The notes under the pieces are model-generated. The model worked only from the letters and a program-made list of their open reading frames with translations, did not search any database and had not been told where the DNA came from. Below, in pieces: positions 1 to 6,064 of a stretch of 9,740 nucleotides of DNA (its first letter is position 1; every line of letters starts with the position of its first letter). The translations under genes were made by a program, and so were the position numbers. The stretch comes from an uncultured Campylobacter sp. Its GTDB lineage: Bacteria; Campylobacterota; Campylobacteria; Campylobacterales; Campylobacteraceae. The stretch is taken from the NCBI RefSeq assembly GCF_938041645.1, contig NZ_CALIST010000069.1, positions 1 through 9,740 of the forward strand, written 5' to 3'.

Positions 1-718
1 TTTTTAGCGCCAGCGCAAATAGCACGACATAAAGGACGAGCAGCCATTTTTTCTGAGTTTCGCGCTTTGCACGGCGAGCCTGAGAGGTGCCGAAATACAC
101 GCCCAAAAGCCCGCCCACGGCTAGCAGTGCGCCGCGTTCGTAATCCACATGGCCGTTGTACGAAAGGCTCAAAAGCGCGCTAAATGAGCCGAAAACGATA
201 AAAAATAGCCCCATGCAGACCGCTCTTTTGATATCGACGCCCAAAAATCCGACCAATACGGGCGTTAGAAATACCGCGCCGCCCACGCCCATGCTAAGCG
301 CGATCGCGCCGATAGCAAAGCCGATGAAAAACAGCACCGCGCCGTGGGGATTGGCGTTGCCGCCGCTTGTTACGTTCGTGCTAAAGAGCTTGAGAAAGGA
401 GATCGCAAGCGTCAGCAAAAGACCGATCTCAAGCACGATTTCTGGCGAGTATTTTACGATGAAGCCCGATATGCTCGCGCCGCATAGCCCTCCGAGCCCC
501 ACCGCGATGCCGCTATCTAGTCGAAGCTTGCCCGCGCGGTAGTTCAGATATGAGCCAAAAAGCGAGACGATGAACATCTGCATCACCGAGATGCCCGCGG
601 CGGTCTTGACGTCGTATCCCAGAGCCATCATCACGGGCATTACGACCGTGCCGCCACCGATACCGAAAAAGCCCGATATGAAGCCCACGACGACGCCGAC
701 AAAGGGGAGTTCTAGCAT
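1..718 (-). CDS. TauE/SafE (TSUP) family membrane permease, C-terminus cut by the window edge
   Basis: This is an integral inner-membrane protein of the TauE/SafE family, whose members are proposed to export small sulfur-containing or organic anions. The substrate cannot be read from sequence. The 239 visible residues are almost entirely hydrophobic helices. Two copies of the family's Gly-rich half-repeat are present: GIGGGTVVMPVM at about residues 19-30 and GVGGAVFLTPVL at about 144-155, as expected of an internally duplicated fold. A positively charged stretch (residues 215-224) precedes the last helix, which is cut off, so only a few residues are probably missing. The start is ATG at 716-718, preceded on the minus strand by TAAGGATCAAA, a good ribosome binding site. 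The upstream side is a gene-free stretch, so this is the first gene of its transcript. Family assignment is firm, exact function open. Confidence 0.9.
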   Translation of the reverse strand, partial: MLELPFVGVVVGFISGFFGIGGGTVVMPVMMALGYDVKTAAGISVMQMFIVSLFGSYLNYRAGKLRLDSGIAVGLGGLCGASISGFIVKYSPEIVLEIGLLLTLAISFLKLFSTNVTSGGNANPHGAVLFFIGFAIGAIALSMGVGGAVFLTPVLVGFLGVDIKRAVCMGLFFIVFGSFSALLSLSYNGHVDYERGALLAVGGLLGVYFGTSQARRAKRETQKKWLLVLYVVLFALALK

Positions 719-745
719 TTTTGATCCTTAAAATTTGAAGCGAAG

Positions 746-751
746 TTTATA
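746..751 (-). promoter_or_regulatory. possible -10 box of the TauE-like gene
   Basis: On the minus strand the hexamer TATAAA lies 28 bases upstream of the ATG at 718, a suitable distance for a short leader that includes the AAGGA ribosome binding site. No TTGACA-like -35 is visible, which is normal for sigma-70 promoters of Campylobacter. AT-rich DNA offers many such matches, so this is only a candidate. Confidence 0.3.
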
Positions 752-769
752 GCTTTAAAATTTAAAGCT
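751..769. repeat. 19-base perfect inverted repeat upstream of the TauE-like gene
   Basis: AGCTTTAAAATTTAAAGCT reads the same on both strands around its central base (9-base arms). It adjoins the candidate -10 of the TauE-like gene on the upstream side, where an operator could sit. It is also centred on the AAATTT-type word that fills the whole region, so it may be only a by-product of that composition. Confidence 0.4.
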
Positions 770-1347
770 TGCTAAATTTGCGGAATTTTTAGATTTGGAA
801 GCGGGAAATTTGCGGGATTTTGAGGCGGGGAATTTTGATCGCGGGATTTCGGTTTGAAATTTTATGTGAGGGATTTGCTAAATTTGGAAATTTCTGGGAT
901 TCTAAAGCGCGAGATTTCAGGGCACAGAATTTTAGCTTGAAATTTATGTCTCAAATTTTGGCTCAAAATTTTATCGCAACAGAATGCAAGCCATAATTTC
1001 GGCTTAAAATTTTATACGGGGCTAGCTCAATCTGCATTTGTTTGTGTTGCGGCTTCGAAGTATAAAATTTAGATCATAATTTTGCGCCTAGACTACGACG
1101 GTTTGGCGTAAATTTGGATTAAAATTTTACATTTAGATCGTGACGCAGTATTTTTGCCGCGATTAAATTTTCGACAGGATTTTATACGGCAAAATTCCGC
1201 AAAGTAAAATTTTAGACAAAATTCTGCGGCGAAATTTCTGCGCTCCGTATTCTAAAAATCGCCGTAAAAGCGGTGCAAAAGTCACGACAAGATCGGCATA
1301 AAATTTTATGCGAAGCACACAAACGCGAAGAGCGCGAATTTTACTCT

Positions 1348-1375
1348 AAAAAAACCTTACGGCGAAATTTCGCCG
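1348..1375 (-). terminator. possible terminator downstream of yaaA
   Basis: The 16-base perfect palindrome CGGCGAAATTTCGCCG (1360-1375) can fold into a 6-bp stem with an AATT loop. Read on the minus strand it is followed by TAAGG and then seven T residues (1354 down to 1348). This resembles an intrinsic terminator, but the T run starts five bases after the stem and the site is about 220 bases beyond the yaaA stop codon, so the call is weak. Confidence 0.35.
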
Positions 1376-1598
1376 CTAAAAGCTCGCTCAAAGCCGCCCA
1401 AGGCTCGCCAAAAGACCAAAAAGCCGCCGCCGCAAAATCCTCGCGATAAAATTCCGCCCGCAAATTTCTCGGGGTAAAATTGCTTTGGATATGGCGTGGG
1501 ATTTGAACTCGCGGCAAATTGTTCGGGCTAAATTTTATGCAAAATCCGCATTAGACCTGCAAACTTGATCGTAAATTTCTCCGAGCGGATTTTGCGCC

Positions 1599-2330
1599 TT
1601 ATGAAATTTCCAGCACGATCTCCTTTTTTAGCCCGATCTGTTTGATCTCGAGCACGGAAGCGCCGCCCAATCGCAGTGCAAGCACCTCCGCCTCGCTGCA
1701 AACGCCTGCTAGGGCTATTTCGCGCAACACCTTACCGCGCCAAGCCTTGGCGTAGTGGCTCAGCACCTTGCCGCCTTTGATGAAACTAAAACTCAGATAT
1801 TCGTGCTTCATCTCATAAAATTTCTCGTAAAATCCCGCGCGCAGATCCACGACGCACTCATCTGCCAGATACCGATCCATCGCGGCGGAGAAGCCGTCGC
1901 GATAAAATTTCGCCGCGTCTATGCCGCCAAATTTTTCGCCCTGCTTGAGCTTGTAGTTCGGCAGTGCGTCGCCGCCCAGCACGGGGCCGAAAAGATTTGA
2001 AAAAATTATCGTATTTCGCTCCGCAAACTCCTGTGCGCCGGGGCTTAGCGACGCATAGCCCAGCGCGCGATACGCGGTACCCGTGTAGCGTAAAAGCGCC
2101 TTCGCGCAGCCTTTTTCAAAGATATTTTCGCGCAGGGCGGCGTCCCATTTTTTCAGTCCGAAAAGTTTGCAAAGCTCCGCCTCGCTCGCCCCCTCCGTAA
2201 ACTCCGCGTAGGCGCGCAGCATCTGCAGACGCTTTTCGTAAAGATCTGCAAAGATGAAATTTTGCTCGCAAATGCGCGTGCCGCCGCTTTGCTCGCTTTT
2301 CATTTCGCTTGGGGAAAATAAAATTTTCAT
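1599..2330 (-). CDS. yaaA: YaaA family protein (UPF0246/DUF328), peroxide stress response
   Basis: This is a cytoplasmic protein of the YaaA family. In E. coli, YaaA is induced by hydrogen peroxide and limits free intracellular iron and oxidative DNA damage; it also binds DNA. The 243-residue length fits the family (about 240-260). Recognisable family features are the N-terminal MKILFSPSEM, the YTGTAYRAL segment (about 82-90), NLFGPVLGGDALPNYKLKQG (about 112-131), VDLRAGFYEKF (161-171, matching the NLASDEYFK region of E. coli) and the C-terminal SHYAKAWRGK (191-200). The ATG at 2330 is preceded by AAGGAGAG, a strong ribosome binding site. The gene is divergent from trpE with about 126 bases between the two starts. 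It appears intact, with no insertion of the kind seen in the trp genes. Family call is strong; the stress role is transferred from E. coli. Confidence 0.88.
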   Translation of the reverse strand: MKILFSPSEMKSEQSGGTRICEQNFIFADLYEKRLQMLRAYAEFTEGASEAELCKLFGLKKWDAALRENIFEKGCAKALLRYTGTAYRALGYASLSPGAQEFAERNTIIFSNLFGPVLGGDALPNYKLKQGEKFGGIDAAKFYRDGFSAAMDRYLADECVVDLRAGFYEKFYEMKHEYLSFSFIKGGKVLSHYAKAWRGKVLREIALAGVCSEAEVLALRLGGASVLEIKQIGLKKEIVLEIS

Positions 2331-2456
2331 ACGCTCTCCTTAAAATTTGCTAATTTTACTAAAATTTTGCTTGCATTAAGCCCGCCTAGGCTCGCGCCGC
2401 CCGCTCAAATTTAAGCTAAGCAGCGTATAATGGCGCTAAAAATTCCAAGGACGAAA
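2331..2456. promoter_or_regulatory. divergent promoter region between yaaA and trpE
   Basis: This 126-base spacer must hold promoters for both divergent genes. Toward trpE there is a clear TATAAT (2426-2431). Toward yaaA the best candidate is TAAAAT on the minus strand (2358 down to 2353), which leaves a leader of about 20 bases before the ATG at 2330. There is no room for a trp leader peptide, no run of Trp codons and no T-box-like structure, so classical trp attenuation upstream of trpE is not supported. A dedicated repressor site was not recognised. Confidence 0.5.
2426..2431 (+). promoter_or_regulatory. -10 box (TATAAT) of the trp operon
   Basis: A perfect TATAAT lies 26 bases upstream of the trpE start chosen here (2457). 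It overlaps an upstream in-frame ATG at 2430, so a transcript from this promoter would begin at about 2437-2440 and lack that ATG. No -35 match is visible at 17-18 bases, as is usual in Campylobacter. Confidence 0.55.
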
Positions 2457-4139
2457 ATGCTTTTAGAAGAGCCGCTGTTTTACTACCGCGAAATTTTAAA
2501 GACGCATCCGCAAAGCTACCTCGCAGAGGACGACAGGCAGGTCATCATCGGTATCGATTGCGATTATTTCGACGGATTTAAGATGAGCTTTGAGGCGCTA
2601 AAGCTTAAATTTGATGAGATAAAAAGCGCGAAAGCGGGCGCAAGCGAGTTTAAAAACGCAAACTTTGCCGGGCTTTTCGGCGTTTTGGGATATAACATCG
2701 TGCGCGCGTTCGAAAATATCGGCGCACCGAAGCAGGCGCTGTATGACTTCCCGCCGTTTTTTTACGCCGATGCCGCAAACTACCTGCACTACGATAAAAT
2801 CAGCAAAATTTACGATTTTTACGGCAAAGACGCCGAAATTTACGAAAGCCTGCGCGGGCTTAGCTCGCAGGCTTCACAACAGGCCGCCGTCGAAACAGCA
2901 GGCACGCCGCAGAGTGCTGCAAGAGCGGACGCCGCTATAAAAGGCGGATCGAAATCGCAAGGCGCGTCTGAGCCCGCGCCGCGTAAAAAAGAGCTTAAAT
3001 TTAAAATTTTAACCGATCTGGGCGTCGAGGAGTCGCATTTTAGCGCAATGGTCGAGGCTGCAAAAGAAAAGATAAAAAGCGGCGACGTGTTTCAGGTCGT
3101 GCTGGGCGAAATTTTAAAAATCGGCACGAATCTCGGCAGCTTGGACTTTTACGAGCGACTCAAAAAGAACAATCCAAGCCCCTATATGTTTCACTTCCCG
3201 ACGCCGTACGGCTGCGTCGCGGGCTCCAGTCCCGAGCTCATTATGGAAATCAAAAAGGACGAAATTTTCGTTGCTCCCATCGCGGGCACCCGCAGCAGAG
3301 GCGCGAATGCCGAAGCGGACGCGGCGCTTGAGCGCGAGCTTTTAAGCGACGAAAAGGAGCTTGCGGAGCATCGGATGCTGATCGATCTAGCTCGCAACGA
3401 CATCGGCAAATTCGCCGCGCCAGCCTCGGTGCGGGTGCAAAACGCGATGCGCGTCGTGCGCTACGAAAGCGTGATGCACATCGTAAGCGAGGTTTACGGC
3501 AGCAAGCCGCGCGGGGTAAGCGCGTTTGAGGTACTCGGCACTATCTTTCCTGCGGGCACGCTAAGCGGTAGCCCGAAGATCCGCGCGATGCAGATCATAA
3601 ACGAGCTGGAGCGCTACGAGCGCGGCATATACGGCGGCGGAATCGGGTTTTGGCGCTTTAACGGCGACGTGATGCAGGCGATCTTGATTCGCTCGGCGAT
3701 CTTCGTAAATCGCGGCGAGCGAGATTCCTGCTCGAACGAGGATTTTAAGCGAAATTCCAACTTAAATTTAGACTCTGTTTGCGGCGAGGAGAAGTCCGAA
3801 GCGACGGAGCTTTGCGATTTCGCAGCGCAAAAGGGCGGCGGCGAGACGCAAAATTTAGCTCGTGCGAGCGAGCGGGACGCGACGTTAAATTTCAAAGCTC
3901 GCGTAGGCTGCGGAGCGCTAAATTTAGAAAGCAAGCCGAGCTTTAGCCGCGCGATGCGGTTTGAGGCTGCCAAATTTAACGCGGAGAATTTCGGCTGCGA
4001 ATGGCTAAACAATCTCGTATTTATCGGAGCGGGCGCGGGTATCGTTTACGACAGCTCGCCAAAGAGCGAATATGCAGAGATCTGCAAAAAGCGCAAAAGT
4101 CCGCTCAAGGCGATCGAGGAGCTATGCGAGGAAGTTTAG
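2457..4139 (+). CDS. trpE: anthranilate synthase component I, with two low-complexity insertions
   Basis: TrpE converts chorismate, with ammonia supplied by the TrpG domain, to anthranilate, the first committed step of tryptophan synthesis. The ATG at 2457 has AAGGA five bases upstream and starts MLLEEPLFYYREIL. The in-frame ATG at 2430 lies inside the TATAAT and has no ribosome binding site, so I reject it; the protein is then 560 residues. Chorismate-binding motifs are intact: NPSPYMF, AGSSPELIM, PIAGTRSRG, EHRMLIDLARNDIGK, VMHIVSEV, FPAGTLSGSPKIRAM, YGGGIGFWRFNG and the C-terminal GAGAGIVYDSSP. The LLES motif of tryptophan feedback binding is not recognisable; SYLAED stands near its place. 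Two unusual segments interrupt the protein: an Ala/Ser-rich linker of about 45 residues (about 132-176) and an insertion of about 95 residues (about 421-518) between the last conserved strands. It is first in the operon. Confidence 0.95.
   Translation: MLLEEPLFYYREILKTHPQSYLAEDDRQVIIGIDCDYFDGFKMSFEALKLKFDEIKSAKAGASEFKNANFAGLFGVLGYNIVRAFENIGAPKQALYDFPPFFYADAANYLHYDKISKIYDFYGKDAEIYESLRGLSSQASQQAAVETAGTPQSAARADAAIKGGSKSQGASEPAPRKKELKFKILTDLGVEESHFSAMVEAAKEKIKSGDVFQVVLGEILKIGTNLGSLDFYERLKKNNPSPYMFHFPTPYGCVAGSSPELIMEIKKDEIFVAPIAGTRSRGANAEADAALERELLSDEKELAEHRMLIDLARNDIGKFAAPASVRVQNAMRVVRYESVMHIVSEVYGSKPRGVSAFEVLGTIFPAGTLSGSPKIRAMQIINELERYERGIYGGGIGFWRFNGDVMQAILIRSAIFVNRGERDSCSNEDFKRNSNLNLDSVCGEEKSEATELCDFAAQKGGGETQNLARASERDATLNFKARVGCGALNLESKPSFSRAMRFEAAKFNAENFGCEWLNNLVFIGAGAGIVYDSSPKSEYAEICKKRKSPLKAIEELCEEV
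3717..4010 (+). other. in-frame low-complexity insertion near the TrpE C-terminus
   Basis: Between the conserved QAILIRSAIFVN strand and NLVFIGAGAGIVYDSSP, which are normally separated by only a few residues, there are about 95 hydrophilic residues rich in Glu, Ser, Asn, Ala and Cys with no recognisable domain. The DNA contains about seven RAATTY sites (mostly AAATTT), much like the intergenic DNA at 719-1598. The frame is open throughout and the conserved motifs resume afterwards, so this is an insertion and not a frameshift. The expected effect is a long surface loop on a beta hairpin; whether it stays in the mature protein is unknown. Confidence 0.75.
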
Positions 4140-4337
4140 ATGCTAAGTTTATCGGCTCAGGCGTGCCGCTTGCTTCGGTGGGAGTTCGATTCTGCTAAAT
4201 TTAATAGCGGCTTCGGCGCTAGGACGTTAAATTTAACGGCTAGCTTCATTCGGCGCCGCAAAGCCGAGATACATATCGGCTGCAACGCCGCGCAAGCTCG
4301 CGACGCAGTAATGCCGCTGGCGCGGGCGAAATTTTAA
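4140..4337 (+). CDS. doubtful 65-residue reading frame after trpE
   Basis: An ATG directly abuts the trpE stop codon (TAGATG) and has AGGA seven bases upstream, so ribosomes finishing trpE could continue into it. The product would be 65 residues, rich in Ala and Arg, with no family I recognise, no membrane segment and no conserved motif. The DNA is dominated by palindromes centred on AAATTT, and the last codons lie inside a long hairpin (4313-4354). A small coupled peptide is possible, but an accidental open frame in structured spacer DNA is more likely. Confidence 0.2.
   Translation: MLSLSAQACRLLRWEFDSAKFNSGFGARTLNLTASFIRRRKAEIHIGCNAAQARDAVMPLARAKF
4218..4244. repeat. inverted repeat centred on CGTTAAATTTAACG
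   Basis: A perfect 14-base palindrome CGTTAAATTTAACG (4225-4238) is flanked by the matching arms GCTAG (4218-4222) and CTAGC (4240-4244), giving a hairpin of ten base pairs with a small internal loop. It is the first of three structured elements in the spacer between trpE and trpGD. Confidence 0.5.
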
Positions 4338-4354
4338 ATTTAGCCCGCAGCGGC
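4313..4354. repeat. long GC-rich imperfect hairpin between trpE and trpGD
   Basis: GCCGCT (4313-4318) pairs with AGCGGC (4349-4354). After a three-base bulge, GCGGGC (4322-4327) pairs with GCCCGC (4343-4348). Inside, AAATT can pair with AATTT across a short loop. No T run follows, so it is not a standard terminator. A role in pausing, RNA processing or mRNA stability between trpE and trpGD is possible. Confidence 0.55.
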
Positions 4355-4368
4355 GCTAAAACGGCGCT

Positions 4369-4398
4369 AAATTTAGCCGCCGCAAAGCGGTTAAATTT
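4369..4398 (+). promoter_or_regulatory. 12-bp stem-loop upstream of trpGD, possible attenuator or processing site
   Basis: AAATTTAGCCGC (4369-4380) pairs over its full length with GCGGTTAAATTT (4387-4398), with one G-T pair, around the six-base loop CGCAAA. It is the best hairpin of the spacer and lies 52 bases upstream of the trpGD start. The bases after it (GAACTATTTAG) are only weakly T-rich, so it is at most a leaky terminator. A competing palindrome GCTAAATTTAGC (4366-4377) overlaps its left arm, so two alternative folds are possible. Confidence 0.45.
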
Positions 4399-4438
4399 GA
4401 ACTATTTAGAATTTTAAAGAGGCGCAAACGCCCTAAAA

Positions 4439-4453
4439 AAGGATAAAATTTTG
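4439..4453 (+). promoter_or_regulatory. ribosome binding site and TTG start of trpGD
   Basis: AAGGAT (4439-4444) stands six bases before the TTG at 4451-4453. This start gives MILMIDNYDSF, matching the usual TrpG N-terminus MILLIDNYDSF. The next ATG (4460) would be 15 bases from the site and would remove three family-typical residues, so TTG is preferred. Confidence 0.75.
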
Positions 4454-6064
4454 ATTTTAATGATAGATAATTACGACAGCTTCGTTTTTAATATTTATCA
4501 ATACATTTTGGAGCTAAGCGACGAGGAGGTGCGCTACTTCCGCAACGATGAGATAACGCTGCAGCAGGTGCGCGAGCTTGCCCCGTCGCACATAATCCTA
4601 AGCCCCGGGCCAAATCACCCAAAAGACAGCGGCGTCTGCCTGGATATTTTGCGCGCGGATCTGGACGTGCCGATTTTAGGCGTGTGCCTTGGGCATCAGG
4701 CGATCGGATATGCAGCGGGTGCGCAGATAAAGCAGCTGGAGGTGCCGCTACACGGCAAGAGCTCGGCGATCGAAATTTTCAATGACGGCGTGCTTTTTAG
4801 CGGCCTGCCACGTAAATTTGAAGTTATGCGCTACCACTCGCTTTATGTGGACGAAGCTACGCTGCCGCGCGAGTTTGAAATTTTAGCAAAGAGCGAAAAC
4901 GACGGCATTATAATGGCGATGAAGCACCGAAGTAAGCCTGTTTTTGGCATTCAATTTCATCCCGAGAGCTTTTTTACTCAATACGGCAAAAAGATCATCG
5001 AAAATTTCATCAATTACGGCAAAAAGATAATTTTAAAGGAGAAACTCGTGGTAAATTTCGCCCCGTTTATGTTGAAGCTACAAAAGGGCTTCCCGCTAGA
5101 TAGCGACGATTATGCGGTCATTTGCAAGGCGCTTTATGAGCAGGATTACGACATCGTGCAGCTTGCGGGGCTGCTCGTGCTGATCAGCGAAAAGTCGCTA
5201 TATCCAAGCAGCCTCACGGCGCTCGTGCGCAGTATCTTAAAATACTCGATCACCTACGACGATCCGAGTCCGATGTTTGACATCGTGGGCACGGGCGGTG
5301 ATAGGCTAAAGACGATCAATATCTCCACGACCGTGGCATTTATCGCAGCGAGCTTCGGCGTGCGCGTCGCCAAGCACGGCAACCGCGCGATTACCAGCAG
5401 ATCGGGCAGCTCCGATGCGCTGGACGCTCTGGGCGTGCCGCTACTTAGCGATCTGGCGCAGATTAGAGCGCTGCTAGATCGCACGGGGCTGGCGTTTTTT
5501 CACGCGCCGTTTTTTCACAAAATCACCGCCGAGGTCAAAGAGGTTCGCAACCGCCTAAAAATCGGCACCGTCTTTAATATAATGGGGCCGCTACTAAATC
5601 CAAATTTAAGCCTAAGCAATCAGATCGTGGGCAATTATCTGGAGGAAGTAAACGGACTCATCGCCGAAACGCTGATGATTTTGGGGCGCAAGCACGCTCT
5701 GGTGGTGCACGGCATGGACGGCATGGACGAGATCAGCCTGTGCGACGAAACGCTAATCCACGAGGTCAAAGACGGCAAAATTTTAGAATACCGCGTAAAT
5801 CCCGAGCAGTTCGGCTTTAAACGCGCATTTCACGGCGATATAGAGGGCGGCGACGGCGAGGCTAATGCCGAAGCTTTAAAGCAAATTTTAAAAGGTGAGC
5901 TTAGCGGGCCGAAATTTGATATCGTCGTGCTAAACGCGATGTTTGCGCTATACTGCGCCGATGTCGTGTCAAGCCCTGCGGAGGCTAAGCCGCTCATTTT
6001 AGAGGCGATCAGATCGGGCAAAACGTGGGAATTTTACGAAAACTACGTGAGGGCGAGAGCTTAG
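4451..6064 (+). CDS. trpGD: fused anthranilate synthase glutaminase and anthranilate phosphoribosyltransferase
   Basis: This bifunctional enzyme has a TrpG glutamine amidotransferase domain (residues 1 to about 192), which supplies ammonia to TrpE, and a TrpD domain (about 200-537), which transfers phosphoribose from PRPP to anthranilate. TrpG shows the nucleophile Cys79 in GVCLGHQAIG and the His170-Glu172 pair in GIQFHPESF. The oxyanion-loop motif reads SPGPNHP, with Asn where Gly is usual. TrpD shows the PRPP-binding GTGGD (280-284), STTVAF, KHGNRAITSRSGSSD, NPLL-type GPLLNP, GMDGMDEIS and DIVVLNAMFALY. The same fusion exists in C. jejuni (annotated trpD) and E. coli. Unlike TrpE and TrpF, it has no large insertion, and its length matches the C. 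jejuni protein. An internal Shine-Dalgarno and GTG lie at the domain junction. The stop codon directly precedes the ATG of the next gene. Confidence 0.96.
   Translation: MILMIDNYDSFVFNIYQYILELSDEEVRYFRNDEITLQQVRELAPSHIILSPGPNHPKDSGVCLDILRADLDVPILGVCLGHQAIGYAAGAQIKQLEVPLHGKSSAIEIFNDGVLFSGLPRKFEVMRYHSLYVDEATLPREFEILAKSENDGIIMAMKHRSKPVFGIQFHPESFFTQYGKKIIENFINYGKKIILKEKLVVNFAPFMLKLQKGFPLDSDDYAVICKALYEQDYDIVQLAGLLVLISEKSLYPSSLTALVRSILKYSITYDDPSPMFDIVGTGGDRLKTINISTTVAFIAASFGVRVAKHGNRAITSRSGSSDALDALGVPLLSDLAQIRALLDRTGLAFFHAPFFHKITAEVKEVRNRLKIGTVFNIMGPLLNPNLSLSNQIVGNYLEEVNGLIAETLMILGRKHALVVHGMDGMDEISLCDETLIHEVKDGKILEYRVNPEQFGFKRAFHGDIEGGDGEANAEALKQILKGELSGPKFDIVVLNAMFALYCADVVSSPAEAKPLILEAIRSGKTWEFYENYVRARA
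5035..5050 (+). promoter_or_regulatory. internal ribosome binding site and GTG at the TrpG-TrpD junction
   Basis: AAAGGAG (5035-5041) is followed after six bases by an in-frame GTG (5048-5050, Val200). This is exactly where the TrpG domain ends and the TrpD domain begins (VVNFAPFMLKLQKG). It could allow separate translation of a 338-residue TrpD, close to the size of free TrpD enzymes, or be a relic of the site used before the two genes fused. AAGGAG can also arise by chance from Lys-Glu codons. Confidence 0.45.

Larger units (their letters stand above)
719..1598. other. 880-base gene-free stretch saturated with AAATTT words
   Basis: I see no reading frame longer than about 60 codons, no RNA gene and no conserved coding sequence here. 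The stretch is a mosaic of GC-rich bits separated every 20-40 bases by AAATTT, AAATTTTA or TAAAATTT. A hand count gives about 29 RAATTY sites (AAATTT, AAATTC or GAATTT). It separates the ends of two minus-strand genes, the 3' end of yaaA and the 5' end of the TauE-like gene. The half nearer yaaA contains a palindrome that could end yaaA transcription. The stretch could be decayed coding DNA or an accumulation of short repeats, and the sequence does not decide between these. Confidence 0.7.

Noticed and set aside
156..542. 128-codon plus-strand open frame
   Set aside because: It is antisense to the well-supported TauE-like permease and shows no family features.
1020..1075. D-arm-like GCTAGCTCAATCTG followed by CTTCGAAG
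   Set aside because: No cloverleaf can be built; spacing and acceptor pairing are absent and CTTCGAAG is only a short palindrome.
1490..1525. tRNA-like T-arm on the minus strand (GAGTTCAAATCCCACGCC)
   Set aside because: The T stem has two mismatches, and no D arm, anticodon arm or matching acceptor 5' strand lies upstream on that strand.
3614..4012. 132-codon minus-strand open frame opposite trpE
   Set aside because: It lies antisense to the trpE 3' part and its insertion, has low-complexity Ser/Ala/Lys content and no ribosome binding site; a by-product of composition.
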